From assembly GCA_014529385.2 (NCBI GenBank), contig CM043942.1, positions 107,273,141 to 107,337,140 of the forward strand: a stretch of DNA of 64,000 nt. Direction: 5' to 3'. The DNA is from Adiantum capillus-veneris. Its lineage: Eukaryota > Streptophyta > Polypodiopsida > Polypodiales > Pteridaceae. The position numbers and the translations under genes are program-made. The notes beneath the pieces were generated by a model. The model had not been told where the DNA came from, ran no database searches, and saw only the letters and a program-made list of their open reading frames with translations. Positions 52,460 through 64,000 of the stretch are shown piece after piece; position 1 is the stretch's first letter, and the number at the start of each line of letters is the position of its first letter.

Positions 52460-53725
52460 ATGGAAAGCCAACGCCAAATGTCCGGATATCCTCTTTTCTT
52501 TGGAGAGCCTGGAGAGGATGCAAAATTATTTTTAGCAAATTTCCAGATGTCTTGCCGTATCAAGAGGATAGTAACTGATCAAGAGCGCGTAGAAATGTTT
52601 GAGGGGGTCCTTAGGAAAGATGCTAGCACTTGGTTTGACTCTTTGCCTAAGGAAGTTAAGGGGAATTACACAGAAGTTTTGAATCATTTCAAGAGATACT
52701 TCTTTGATCCCCAAAACACTCAAAAACTATGGCAAGACATTGTTTCTCATAAGCAGAAAGATTTAGATGACTACTACTTGTACAAGCAAGAGTTTCTACG
52801 TCTTTGGGATCTATGGATACGAAATGTTGCTAACCCTGGTGATGGTGCAAAATTTCTAAAGAAGGAGAGATTCATAGCTGGACTCTTTCCTAATCTTAAG
52901 GTAAAGGTGGAGGCGGATGCACTTGCCACCTATGATGCAACTGAAATTAGAGCTTCCAAGAAGTATAGGAAACTCAAGTGCCTAAGGGGAGAGGTTCCAA
53001 TAGAAGGTCTTAGACCCAAAGGTAAGTCACAAGCATCGACATCTAGGGAGCTTCCTGAGGTAACAACTGAAGTAATTGAGAAGTTGAATGAATCTTTAAG
53101 TAGCTTGTCAATTCACCTTGCACAAGCTGTAGGTCCAAGGGGACAAGCAAATAAATCTGAAGAGCGAGATCCACAACCTAGGAGAGTCTTGCAATGTTGG
53201 AATTGCGGAGAGTCTGGACATGGGATGTATAATTTTCCTTGGCCCCGTAGGGAGCCAGGGAGACCTAACTTGAATTACCCAGTGATGAATGTAGGTGAAG
53301 GAACTGGTCAACAACCAAGGCTTCTACAAAGACCAAATGGACCAAGACCACCTCCACAAGGGGTGGAAGGAGTTCCACCTTTGCCAGATCCAAATGTGCA
53401 TGTGGTAGAGGTGACAAACTAAAATGCGGTTGACATGGAAGCAAATGGCATTAAGCGTGGCCGAGGAAAAGGTAAACAGAAAGAAGGTGTCACATCACAG
53501 AGTGACCATGAACGAGGCAAGAAGGCAAAGGAGACCAAGGAAGCTAAGAGGACTCGACGTCGTATCAATCTCCAAGACTTCCCTCTTGGACATGGTATGG
53601 CTCCATACTACCTGTTGGAAGACATGCGAGGTAAGGGTCCTAATATCTCATGGCCTCAGTTTCTTGCATTATGCCCACAAGTTAGGAGGCATTTAACAAA
53701 GGCAGTTAGCACTAGGGGAAGATAA
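52460..53725 (+). pseudogene. Gypsy-3 gag
   Basis: The retrotransposon gag core is clear: PLFFGEPGEDAKLFLANFQM, EGVLRKDASTWFDSLPKEV and HFKRYFFDPQNTQKLWQDIV. The zinc knuckle reads CWNCGESGHGMYNF, with the last Cys replaced by Phe. A TAA at 53420-53422 interrupts the frame, which then continues in the same register from 53435 through a basic region (KRGRGKGKQKEG, KRTRRRINLQDFPLGHGM) and PQVRRHLTKAVSTRGR to 53725. The basic and PQVR segments normally precede protease in this lineage. Confidence 0.85.
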
Positions 53726-53763
53726 AAGAGAGTGTTCTTGTTGGAAAAATTACACATGTTGAA

Positions 53764-54759
53764 ATGAACGAGGATATTACACCTGTGCTAGATTGTTACA
53801 TCAAAGGAAGATTGGTTAGGAAAGGTCTAGTGGATGGGGGTGCACAAATTTGCATCATGACAGAGGGGATCATGCAAAGACTAGGCATGCACATCCATGA
53901 GACACCTGAAATTAAAGTCAAGCTGGCAAAAAATAGCAAGGCTAGGTGCGTAGGCATTTGTAAAAATGTTTTTGTGGAGGCCTTTGGCATTAAGAAGGCA
54001 GTGGATTTCTATGTCATGTCTACCAAAGGAAATGGTTACCCATTTATCCTAGGAAGACCATGGCTAATGAAAATGCGAGCTTTGCAGGATTGGGAGAGTG
54101 GAAAGCTAATTTGCATGAATGAAAATCATATAAAGGTTGTCTTTGACATGAAGGAGAAACGCCAAGAGGAGCTCCATGAAGAATCATCTCAAAGTGAGAC
54201 GGAAGAAGATTGGACTGATAACACTTCAGAAGAAGAAAGTAGTGGTAGCATTACTGAAGAGGAGTCTTCCATCGAAGTCATGGGGGTAAGGTTTAAGCCA
54301 AACAACCAAGAGAACTCTTCTCGAGGTTTGGAAGAGGTAGGTACTCAAGAGAACCAAAATGTGCAAGATGAAGGAATGTTAGAAGGTATGTTGTCTACAA
54401 CACTTACAAAGGACGAAAGAGAGGAGTTCAAATGTGTGCTAAGGACATTTCCGAGGATTTTTGCTAAAGACTACACTGATGTATGTGGAGTAGATGCTGT
54501 TCAACACAAAATTGAGTTGAAGCCAGAGGCCACACCTAAGGCTCAGAAGCTACAAAGGCTAGGAGTCATCAAGGAGCAGGCTTTACTCAAGGAGGTAAGA
54601 AAGCTTCTAGCAGCAGGTTTCATTTATCCAATGGAGAATTTAGAGTGGGTCTCTCCCGTTGTTGTCACTCCTAAGAAAAATGGAAAGTGGAGGGTGTGTG
54701 TGGATTACCGTCCACTTAATGAGGCAACAAAAAGAGATCACTTTCCCCTCCCATTTTAG
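53764..54759 (+). pseudogene. Gypsy-3 protease and RT N-terminal part
   Basis: Protease active site LVDGGAQICIM (DGGA type usual in Tat elements) and the FILGRPWLMKMRA signature are intact. An acidic Ser/Glu-rich linker (SQSETEEDWTDNTSEEESS) follows. RT begins with FKCVLRTFPRIFAKDYTDV, GFIYPMENLEWVSPVVVTPK and VCVDYRPLNEATKRDHFPLP. The frame stops at TAG 54757-54759, where related elements usually have a polar residue. The register differs from gag by a frameshift between 53725 and 53764. Confidence 0.88.
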
Positions 54760-55849
54760 GATGAGATACTAAATGAGGTAGTTGGTCATGAGAAGTACAT
54801 TGTGTGTGATGGCTACTCGGGTTAGTTTCAAATAGGTATCGCATTGGAAGATCAATTGAAAACAACATTCATCACTCCTTGGGGTTGTTATGCTTTTAGA
54901 GTCATGCTATTTGGCCTGACAAATGCTCTTGCAACTTTCCAATGCTTCATGAACATGGTGTTTCAAGCATTCTTTTGAAAGTCCATTAGGGTTTTTATTG
55001 ATGATTTTTGCATTTATAGCTCAAAATCATTGCATCTACAAAGGGTAGAAGAAGGTTTAAAGAAGCTCTATGACATGGGAGGTCAACTCAACCCCGACAA
55101 GTGCCACATATCTGAGGATGAAGTGATCTTGCTTGGTCACAAGGTTTCCTATAAAGTCATTGAGGTGGATCCTTCAAAGGCAAAGGCTCTTATTGAGCTC
55201 CCATCACCCAAGAATCTCAAAGAGGTCATCTCATTCATGCAAAAGGTGAAGTATATGTCACGCTTTATTCACTTAGCTTCGGAGTTGCTTCATCCTTTGC
55301 AAAAGTTGACACAACAAGTAGAATTTGCATGGTCTGATGATCTTGAAGAGTACTTTTGTAACATTAAAGTCATTTTGGCAGAGCTACCAACACTCATGCC
55401 TCCTTGTTGGGAGTACACATTCTTTGTTAGCTCTAGTATTGGGAAGGAAACAATTGGTGCAATTTTATTACAACAAGATCCCCACAGTACCAGGATGCGA
55501 CCCATCTACTTTGCTAGTAGGGTCATGAATGCTTTGGAGAGAGGCTACACGGAGGCAGAACTCATGATGCTTTCTCTCATGTTTGTGGTGAGAAAGTTTA
55601 GATCCTACTTGCTACCAAAACCTTTTGAAATTCTCACTGCAGAATTTTTTTTTCCTTGGGTGTCATCTCAAATGAATCTTACCACTAGGATCTCAAAGTG
55701 GATTATGGAATTGCAAGAGTTCCAATACTGTTTCAAGGTAGAAGATAGAGTGCGTGCACAATTGGCAGGGATCCTTACTTATAGGGTACATGAGAAGGAG
55801 ATTAAGGTGCCTGAGATAAAGACCCTACCATTGCCACCACCGAAAAATA
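54760..55849 (+). pseudogene. Gypsy-3 RT palm/thumb and degenerate first RNase H
   Basis: In the same register as the preceding frame but interrupted by TAG near 54823 and TGA near 54976. The first palm Asp (IVCDGYSG) and the active site RVFIDDFCIYSS are intact. LNPDKCHISEDEVILLGHKV and the connection KYMSRFIHLASELLHPLQKL follow. The first RNase H lacks its usual acidic residues: SSSIGKETIGAILLQ where the family has a DAS motif, and TAEFFFPW where TDHQPL is usual. The loss of activity in this domain is a known trait of lineages with a second RNase H. Confidence 0.88.
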
Positions 55850-56271
55850 TTCCTAATGATTTTACCTTATTCTTTGATGGAGCTTTTCGACGAGCCACGG
55901 GAAAAGCAGGGGGAGGGCTAGTGTTGCTCAACCCAAGTGGGGAGGTGGTCATGAAAGAGAAGGTCAATCTACCAGGTTCAACTAGAAACAATGAAGCAGA
56001 ATATGACACACTACTTCATGGTTTGAAGATGTGCATTGGCCAAGGGATACAACGTCTCATGGTAAAGGGAGATGCACTTCTCATTGTTAAACAGATTTTA
56101 GGCATTTGGGCATGCAAGAATGAAAGCTTACGGACAAAAGTTCATGCCATTCGTAGATTGTTTAATCAATTTGAAGAAGTGCAACTATATCATATTCCTA
56201 GGAAACAGAATGAAGATGCCGATTTACTTGCACAGCAAGTAGTTACATACACAGCGCGTATCTCTTCCTAG
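55850..56271 (+). CDS. Gypsy-3 second (archaeal-type) RNase H
   Basis: After the connection, FTLFFDGAFRRATGKAGGGL, TRNNEAEYDTLLHGL, RLMVKGDALLIVKQILG and RKQNEDADLLAQQVV form a complete RNase H fold of the archaeal (aRNH) type. Asp, Glu, Asp and Asp occupy the catalytic places. It would remove the RNA strand during reverse transcription in place of the degenerate first RNase H. The frame is open to the TAG at 56269-56271. A frameshift there separates it from integrase. Confidence 0.9.
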
Positions 56272-57347
56272 AAGGATTCCTCTATCAAAGATGGAAGGAT
56301 CAAGTGTGCAGAAGAGTACCAACTATCAAGGAAATTCCAGCCATTCTAAAAGGTTTGCATGAAGAGGCATGACGTGGTCATTTTGCCCAAGAGTTAACTA
56401 TGAAGAAGATTTTGCTTGCGGGGTATGTTTGGCCAAATTTGCATGTGGATGTTCAACATTGGTGTAAAAGCTGTCACAATTGTCAGAGAAATGGAAATAG
56501 AGGGTTGGTGCATGGCCCGAGGCAAATAGTGCTTGCAAATGGACCCTTTGAAAAGTGGGGCATTGATGCTATGGGTCCTCTGCCTAGGACAAAAAATGGT
56601 AAACTCTACATTCTAGTGGCTGTAGACTATATGACTAGGTGGGTGGAAGCACAAAGTGTGGCAAAGGTAAATGAGAGGACAGTGAGCAAATTTGTCTACA
56701 CTCACATTTGTTGTAGATTTGGCACACCTTTGGAGATTTCTTCTGATAATGGTCCAGGGTTTAGAAAGGGCTTGCTCACAGAAGTCTGTGAAGAACTTCA
56801 CATTCTACATCGTCATAGTACACCCTACTATCCCCAATCAAATGGTTTGGTAGAAAAAGCTAATGGTTTCATTGCATGCATCATTAGAAAGATTGTGAGA
56901 AACAAGACAAAGTTGTGGGATGACTTCTTGGATGGTGCCTTGTGGGGGTATAAAACCACATATAGGGAAGCCAGAGAGTTTACACCATTTCACTTGGTCT
57001 ATGGTCAAGAGGCTTTACAACCAATTGAGCTCAACATTCCGACAATGCGACTTCATGGAAAAGCAGCACAAGATGATCAAGAAGCATGGATGGATCGACT
57101 TCTTACCTTAGTTGAGCTTGAGTGGAAAAGAGAAGCAGCATACGAGTGCTACAAGAGGAAAGCTACGCAGGCGAAGGAAAAACTTGACAAGAAACTAAAG
57201 GACAAAGGCATCAATGAAGGAGATCTGGTGCTAAGGTATGACAATCGACTCGATAATCGTTTTGATGCCAAGTTTGAAACTAGATGGCAGGGGCCATACA
57301 TAGTCAAGAACGCTTCAATTCAAGTAACTATCAACTTATGGACTTGA
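56272..57347 (+). pseudogene. Gypsy-3 integrase
   Basis: The zinc module (GHFAQELT upstream, CKSCHNC) precedes a core with Asp56 (WGIDAMGPLP), Asp116 (SSDNGPGF) and Glu152 (VEKANG), giving D-D35-E. YREAREFTPFHLVYGQEALQ and the RWQGPYIVKNA segment close the domain. A TGA near 56370 lies upstream of the long open frame from 56400. The C-terminal tail beyond 57347 continues in another frame (NGKEHSRKVNGYRPKPYL). No chromodomain, as expected for Tat elements. Confidence 0.9.
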
Positions 57348-57596
57348 ATGGGAAAGAGCACTCCAGGAAGGTAAACGGGTATCGCCCAAAGCCTTATTTG
57401 AGTCGCCTTCTACCAAAGATCTGTCAAAAGGCAGCTATCTCATGTAAGTATTGTTCCATAAAACATGAGTGTAACTCAAACCAAAATTCCAAGGGGCCAA
57501 TCAATGAAGAGCTTGTCAAGGACTATGAATCACTCTGTTTGGAAAAGATGCTTTATGATGGTACATGAATATACCATCATCCTGGGGGAGGGCTAA

Positions 57597-60156
57597 TGAT
57601 AGCCGTTTTTTGGCTCTCTGTAATTTCCATAGTGAGTTACCTCACCCTATCAAATCACTCAAACAATGTGGTTACCCTCACCTTTTCACTGTATATAGGT
57701 GTGTGTGAGTTAGGGAACTTTTTCCATATCTTTTTAATAAACCCTCAATTATATTATGGCCCATTTGCGTGTAAATATTTCATTGTATATAGGGCCTAAA
57801 TAAAAGTATTTTTCATAATTATTTGGTATTTATTTAAATATTTCTACCTAGGGTGTGTTATTTATGCTATGTACATTGACTCACCATTACCATATTTTTT
57901 CTTACCATTTTGCATACTCTTTATTCCATATAAAAATAATCTCATGCAAGCTTCTTTTAGTTTTTGTGTAACTCCATCCCAACAAAAATCCAAAAAAACT
58001 AGTTCTATTTATGTGTATATTTTTTCACTATTGTGATTTTTTCCTTTCTACATCTATTCTCTATTACTCTCATAAATTAGACCACCACAAATATTCATCT
58101 TTTTATGGTAGACTTATAATGAGAGAGATTTATCTTGACCCCTTTATATTTTTTCCACCTATGTTATTTATATTTGACATGTATATATTCTTTTTAGACC
58201 CCTCAATATTTAATTTTCTTAGTTGTATTATTCACTTATATCATGATCTCAACAATATCTTCAATTATAGACCTACCAAATAAGGTCAAGGGTATGTGGC
58301 ATGCACCCATGCACTATGGAGGGCTCACTCTTGGAGGCATTCAAAAGAATCATCCAAAGAAGGACCCCACAAGGACTTTGTGGAGTGGAAAAAGACAGTC
58401 GGTTTTGCTAAATTTTTAAAGGTCACCTGCTCTCTAAATTTGAAAAGGTGATACAAACAAAAGTTGTAGCTCATGGACTAAACTTTTACTTCAAATTTTT
58501 TCATATTTTTTTGAGCTACGAGCTGTGAGCTATGATTTTATTGGTGGACCCCAGTTTGCCCATGCAATGCAGCCACACTCCCTCTTCCACTTTATCATTT
58601 TTCTCTTTCACACACACTTCTCCACTCATCATCCCCACCTCTCTCACCACTCTTCTCTGCACCCTGCTCACCTTCTTCTCAACCTTGAAGAATAAGAGAA
58701 ACCATGGTGAACTCATGTCTCCTACACACACTTCCATTCCAAAATTGACCACCTAGTCTCATTTTTCCTTATCCATATTACCCATATCTATCAAAAAAAC
58801 CACAAAATTCAGCCTCTTCTCTTGAAACACAGCATCATGGTGATTGATTACTCATGTTCACTTACCTTGGCTCCCAAGGAAGGTCAAGAGTGGAGAAAAA
58901 ACGTACCGTCAAAGCTAGTGGACCGTCAACAAGCGTCAAAATTGATCCTGCTCAAGACACTTGGAGCATCAACATTGTAAGAAATCCATATTTTCTTACC
59001 TATTAAGAGTTTTTTATTCCTTATTTGTATCCTACTTGGATACTCCCATTGTAAATATCCAATTCCATTTGTAAATCAATAAAAATACTAACTTTACTAA
59101 TTTACTAACACTAACCTACTATGAAAAGTCCTATCACCTCTACTTCTCTCCTCTCTCTTCTTCATCTATCCGCACCAACTTCTTGATAATTCCAATGCAA
59201 AAGAAATTAGATAAGTGCTGAAAATCTAACCCAACCATGGTCAGAGGAGTAACCCTAGCCCTCAAAATTGCTATAAAAGGAGGGTGTACCTAGCACAAAA
59301 GGGGAGAGCCATAAGCAAGAGCACTATGCTATAGCTTGAGAAGCCAAGCTCAACCTCTCTAGAAGGAGCTCTTGAGTGGAAGCTCATTGTCTTATGCATG
59401 TGCATGTGTTGTAATATGGGTGATTAGCAAGGGAACTCTATGCCATTGTAAGAGAGAGAGTGATCATTCAATTGAGAGTAGGAGATCTATCATTTCTCCT
59501 ACTAGTGTAAGCCCAACATTTGTTGAATCAAGGAGGGTGCATTTGGACTAAGCTTGGATACTTTTTCTGTCTTCCAACGTGAAGAAATGGACAACAATGA
59601 TGTGTAAGTGTCTCGGCATTTTTTTTTTAAAAAAGTTCTTGATAGCTTGTCTTTGGGTGTTGTCATCAATTTAGCCATAAATCCCACATACTGTAAGAGG
59701 GCGACAGGGTGGAGAGGACTCCCCTGGCCTTAAGACAGTGATTGGGGTGGCTTTTCTTGTGATGTGTTGTGGTGAAATTTACGCAAGCTATGTTGAACAA
59801 ATACTAATCTCACTTTGATTTGTCATGACAGATTTGTAAGAAGGCATTAGTGCAACAAGCACCCCCTTCCCCCCTCTCTCCCTTTCTTACATATATATAT
59901 TTATGTTTGCTTGATCATTAACGATACACTTCAAAGCAGCCCAAGCATCATCTCTCTCTCATCTCTCTCTCTCTCTCTACGCGTCCTAGATAGTTCGCAT
60001 CCAAAACTAGGTGGTGCCCCAAATTTGTGTAGGGTTAGGTTGCGGGTTTGTGTGTGTGTTAGTTGTTTTTTCCAACCCCAATCCAATTGAGCAGCATGGG
60101 AGCCTAGAAGAGTGCTTAGAGGCCACTCTTCTTGTTGCCTGCCCCGGACCGCCTCA
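57597..60156 (+). repeat. 3' LTR of gypsy-3, about 2.56 kb
   Basis: Starts after the CTGGGGGAGGGCTAA polypurine tract as TGATAGCCG and ends GCCTCA, where homology to the 5' LTR also ends. A promoter-like GCTATAAAAGG at about 59270 would start transcription near 59300. A (CT)n run lies at about 59946-59978. No gene is seen inside; frames at 58516-58756 are CT-rich artefacts. Confidence 0.7.
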
Positions 60157-62990
60157 CTATTCTAGTGCAATTTGACAACTACAAATGACTTTATATGTTT
60201 AAACCAAGAAACTGTGAATTTTTTGGGCTCCCTAACTCTTTTAAATCTCGTTGCTTGAACTCTATCTTGATATATTTATCGTGCAAAAACTCTTGAAAAT
60301 CTTGAGTTCTCCATAATAACATTGAAACCAAGGTTTTAGGCACCCCAGTTGTGTATGTACCACGTACTTTGATACATTTAGTTGATCTACATGGAAAGTT
60401 TGATATTATTTGAGATTTTGAATGCTTATGTGTCAAGAATGAAAATATGAAAGTTTTCTCTTATGCAGTTTTGAATATTTTAAATGATCCAATAATTGCT
60501 GCATACAAAAGGCCTTCTACTTGCCACCTTGAGTGCTCAATGGAAAGGGCAAGCAATGTATCACTTTCTAAAACTCACAAATACATTAGAAACATATTTT
60601 TCGTTGTATACAACGATATATTTGAAATGGCTATAGCAAACACATGGAACTTTCCATTATTTTATATACTCCAAAGTCAATTTTTTTGCACATGAAACTT
60701 TCAATTATCTATAGAAAAATTATGGAGAGTCACCTAGAATTTTGTACAAGGTCGCTTCATTTTTTCTTGAGCTTATAAAGGTGATCTCTTGAAAGCGTCA
60801 ATCGCTATCTTACGAGGGTCAACTTAATGAGTATAGTTCTTGATCATAATAGACTCTAAAATCCAATGTTATATGTTTTTAAGACCGTCTAGATAACATA
60901 TTTAAGCATATGAAGAGGGTTTTCTTAAATAAACCATCTAATGCAAATAGCATTTAATTTAAATTTGTTAAAAAAGGACACTTAATGTGTCCTGTTTTGG
61001 TACCAAACTAGTGCTAATGGCCTCTTCCCTAGTGAGAAGGTGGTTGTGTGGGTCGGGGCGAGACGAGGGGGGGGGGGGGGATGCACTTGGAACCTCTAAG
61101 TTTCCCTCCTTTTCGAACCGGTTCTGGAAAAACTCCAAAAAAAATTTAAAAATATTTTTTTTCAAAAATTAAAGATTATTGTCAAAAAAAAAAAATCTTA
61201 ACCTCGAAAAGTCAAAATGTGCACCCCAAATCCCTAAAATTTTAAAATTTTAAAAAACTTTTGAAACATCATTTTCTACTCTCCAAAGCCCCCCCAAAAC
61301 TATTCCATACCTAAAAGTGATTTTCCCTCTCTAGATTCCTTTTCCAAGCCCTCCTTGGTTGCAACCATCGCACTCACCCTCTACTCCAACACTATCTCTC
61401 TACTATCGTATTCATCGTAGCAGTAAGGAAGCTAGTCTCTCCTCACCTCTCTCATCCCATTTCCACACCAAGCAAGGGTCATTCACCTTCTTCTATCTCC
61501 ATTGCGGCACCAACCATGCTCCACCCCCTCTCTGCCACTACCACCTCGCATTGGCACATCAAGCAAACTCTTTCCCTTTCTCCCACCTACATTGTTGAAA
61601 CAAACAAGGTCCTCCTCCTCCTCCTAATTTCCTTTACTCGTACTCATGGAAAGATCCACTCCGCGAAGGTAGCCAAAGGATGAGGTCACATCATTTGCAT
61701 GCCACAACACAAGAGATATAGATGGTGAGTGGGTGCGACAAGAGTTCACCAAAGGTGCTTGGATATACATGTAGCCATCTGCTATTGGCCCTCATTGTGT
61801 TTGAAATCGTGCAAACTTGGATCATCATTGGAAATGAAAGCTCCTTGGCTTCAAGAATTGCAAGCACAAGGGGATCATAGCCATTGTGCAACATGTTTTC
61901 TCAATGTCAAGCATGCAATTGCAACAACCACCGTAATTTCTAGCACATTGTAAGTACATGTTTTGAGAATACAAAGCTGGGTGTGAGGCTAGAGTGGAAT
62001 GTTTTTATGGATTCGTAATTTTATTTGGCTTTATTTTGTTGTCATATTTCCATCTGCATTGATGGAGAAGAAGCCACTTCATAGCCTCTCTGACACATTC
62101 AATGCTATACATGCGGATATTGGAGCAACAATGTTTGCACTTTTTTGCCCAACCAAATTGGTTCAAAGAATAATTTTCTTCTATTCTCACTGCTATATTG
62201 TACCTACTTCTACACAAGGTTATAGGAATCTTGAATCCATCAAATTATCTTCCTTATTAAGTATGGAGTGACCACAACTTGATTTATGGTCGGTAGCATC
62301 TTTCAAGAAAAAGATGGTAATAGACGTCCAAAACGTTGGGATGCCGGATTTTGTTGCATCTCTTATGTGAAAAACCTCTTCCACCTAGAAAGTGATGTGT
62401 CAATAGTCAATAACCCATGTGAAGAACCTCTTAGAGTCCATGTATAAAGCATAACCACTTTTGTTTATGCATATGCGGCCACATATACGGTTCATGTGTC
62501 AAAAGGCTGCTTCCTTGTATATGCCTATATAGGGGCACATTATTCTCAATAAAAATTATCATTTGCAGCTATAAACTATTGTATTGTGTGCCCAATATCA
62601 AGACGTAAGCTAAATCTATTGTAAAGATGCGTATGCCATGAATGGACCACTAACTTATCCCCCATAACGTAACACAAAACTCCTTGAAATATTCTACTAA
62701 AGCTTCAAGGTCTATGGGCTTGAGTTAGTGTCTGTAGATTGGAAAGAGAATGGAAGACAAAATGAAGGTACAGAATGATTGGGGCATGGATGGAACTATG
62801 CTATTATAGCTTTGTAGCTCTTACATTTTTTAAAACAATCCCCTCTGCAATCAATTTGCTTAGCTTTTGCAAATTTTTGACTTTGAATAACAGTTTTTCG
62901 TTCTACAGTAGTGGTCTTGTGTACAACTTGTCTCAATATTCAACGTATCACAATGAGACAAAAGTCCATTTTTGAAAAAAAGTATTTTTT
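60157..62990. other. Mostly featureless stretch
   Basis: Short frames only. 60975-61016 holds copy c of the dispersed hairpin motif (GGACACTTAATGTGTCCTG and GGTACCAAACTAGTGCTAA). A G run of about 13 lies at 61069-61080. 61320-61640 is CT-rich. A frame at 60447-60695 on the plus strand has no recognisable content. Confidence 0.5.
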
Positions 62991-63263
62991 ATAAAAAAGG
63001 CCATCATTATAAAAGGGGGGGTCGATAACCCATTCTAACTTTTCTCTTTTGCAACCCTTGAGCTCTTCCACTTTCTGTCGAAACAACAATCTAGATATGG
63101 TTGCCTCCACATTCTTTGCATCTGCACCCACATCCACCCCTTTCTCACGCTTCAACCTCTTCCTCAAGGACACCAATTGCAAGGGATCTTCCTCAAGGAT
63201 CTTCACACCTTCTTCACTTGTCTCCCTGACTTTGCAGGATAGTTTCCCTCTACATGGACGCAT
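62990..63263 (-). CDS. Possible helical, charged protein fragment
   Basis: The minus strand encodes VRETSEEGVKILEEDPLQLV, SLRKRLKREKGVDVGADAKN and EATISRLLFRQKVEELKG, a charged, amphipathic stretch with composition typical of a real protein. No family is recognised. The opposite strand is also open over 63049-63279 with a Ser/Phe-rich sequence, so one of the two is a shadow; the minus frame looks more protein-like. Confidence 0.25.
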
Positions 63264-63299
63264 TTGCGAGAGATTTTAGCATTCATGGAGGATCACATC

Positions 63300-63539
63300 A
63301 TTAAATATACCGTGACTATACCCCCAGATGCAGGGATTTAGGTGCCTTGCGATCTCTTTTGCTACATCCACAAAGGACATCACCCGTTCTCTGAGAAGCA
63401 ATTGAGACGGTTCCAAGAAATTGCCATTGATGCAGGCCATTTCTTGAACGAGCAGGCCCCAAAGGTGCTAGCACTGAAGAAGTGCAAGTTGGAGGTGGAC
63501 TACCTATCTTGCTTAGCTACTTCCATCTTCCTTCAGTAG
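63300..63539 (+). pseudogene. Unassigned ORF fragment ending in an inserted MITE
   Basis: Reading from about 63301, KYTVTIPPDAGI is followed by an in-frame TAG (63340-63342), then CDLFCYIHKGHHPFSEKQL, RRFQEIAIDAGHFLNEQAPK and KKCKLEVDYLSCLATSIFLQ, then TAG. The last stop is the first bases of the terminal-inverted-repeat element at 63537, so the gene's natural end was lost to the insertion. Family not recognised. Confidence 0.35.
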
Positions 63540-64000
63540 GGAAAATTTGAACTCTCAAATGGTCCCTATAAGGACTTTGACTCTCTCTCTCTCTTGTCCA
63601 AAATGGTACATGGTGAAATTTTTACAAATGAAATCAAAACTTGTCGGACCCTTTGTATTTAGAATGTACTGATTGAAATCTATCCATTGATGTATAGCAT
63701 ACCATTAGATTTCTTATATTCTAGAAGATTCCATTTTTTGATGTGACAACTCCGTCTCATAAATGGAATCTCTTTCCATATTGGACTTTCAATGGGGAGA
63801 CCATAACTTCTACAAATAAACTCCAAATTTGTCGGAGTTTGGGGATTTAGAACCTACATTCTAAGATCTTTCCAATGATATGTTACTTGATATGGTTTTG
63901 ACAAAGCGTTCATAGACTTCATCGGGATGGCCACTTTGGATAAGAGAGACAAAGTCAAACATCCTTATATGGCCCATTTGAGAGTCCAAATTTTCCCTAA
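63537..64000. mobile_element. MITE-like element with about 68-bp terminal inverted repeats, at the window end
   Basis: TAGGGAAAATTTGAACTCTC (63537 onward) continues with AAATGGTCCCTATAAGGA and TTTGACTCTCTCTCTC. The reverse complement of the last 70 bases reads TTAGGGAAAATTTGGACTCT, AAATGGGCCATATAAGGATG and TTTGACTTTGTCTCTC. The interior (about 320 bp) is non-coding. TA flanks the GGGAAAA ends, but any longer target duplication is outside the window. Confidence 0.8.

Larger units (their letters stand above)
50177..60156 (+). mobile_element. Tat-lineage Ty3/gypsy retrotransposon (gypsy-3) with truncated 5' LTR and extra leader ORFs
   Basis: Plus-strand order: LTR end (50177-50808), leader with two pairs of open frames, gag, protease, RT, RNase H, a second archaeal-type RNase H, integrase, a polypurine tract (GGGGGAGGGCTAA, near 57585-57596) and a long 3' LTR (57597-60156). 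The second RNase H defines the plant Tat lineage (Tat, Ogre, Retand). The 5' LTR keeps only the last 630 bp of the 2.56-kb 3' LTR; hAT sequence lies directly outside it. Stops, frameshifts and a lost zinc-knuckle Cys show it is dead. Confidence 0.9.

Noticed and set aside
60447-60695. Small plus-strand gene
   Set aside because: No homology, AT-rich codon use like surrounding non-coding DNA and no promoter signals.
1-64000. tRNA or rRNA genes
   Set aside because: I looked for T-loop GGTTCGAATCC-like boxes and rRNA core motifs and found none. The Met-tRNA matches at 419 and 44181 are retroelement primer sites.

Overview
The window is nuclear DNA of a land plant. It carries plant-type LTR retrotransposons (a Tat-lineage Ty3 element with a second RNase H, a chromodomain Ty3 element, and Ty1/copia elements primed by initiator tRNA-Met), a dirigent-family gene, GT-AG introns and many CT, GT and CA microsatellites. 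I cannot fix the lineage from the sequence. The gene-poor, repeat-packed texture suits a large plant genome.

Layout, left to right. 1-5609 is most of a non-autonomous, non-coding LTR element. 5610-8395 holds an unassigned coiled-coil reading frame on the minus strand and a spacer. 8396-11731 is a scrambled Ty1/copia relic. 12765-20860 and 43430-48976 are the two arms of a large inverted duplication. Each arm carries one copy of a dirigent gene and one copy of a small terminal-inverted-repeat element. The left arm was later hit by a compact Ty3 element (13817-18298); the right arm was hit by a short-LTR non-autonomous element (44045-46807). Each insertion has a recognisable empty site in the opposite arm. 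The dirigent gene is intact only in the right arm (47967-48503). The left copy lost its 5' half.

The 22-kb spacer between the arms holds the least familiar material: a minisatellite, a broken intron-containing transposase-like gene (21756-23820), an unassigned spliced gene on the minus strand (23897-25480), and a promoter-like cluster followed by about 101-bp tandem repeats that run up to the ATG of a divergent, centromere-type histone H3 reading frame (26710-27369, two in-frame stops). After it come satellite-like repeats flanking an unassigned lysine-rich reading frame, then a copia element (32131-42923) with a chromodomain Ty3 element nested in its gag (35418-41609, perfect 5-bp target duplication).

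Right of the inverted duplication lie a broken hAT transposase (48980-50176) with a MITE inside it and a large Tat-lineage Ty3 relic (50177-60156) that carries extra, apparently duplicated leader reading frames upstream of gag. After a mostly empty stretch the window ends in a 463-bp element with about 68-bp terminal inverted repeats.

Only the dirigent gene looks like an intact host gene. The minus-strand spliced gene is a possible second. The coding elements are decayed by stops, frameshifts or deletions. All alignments were made by eye, so percentages and boundaries are approximate.
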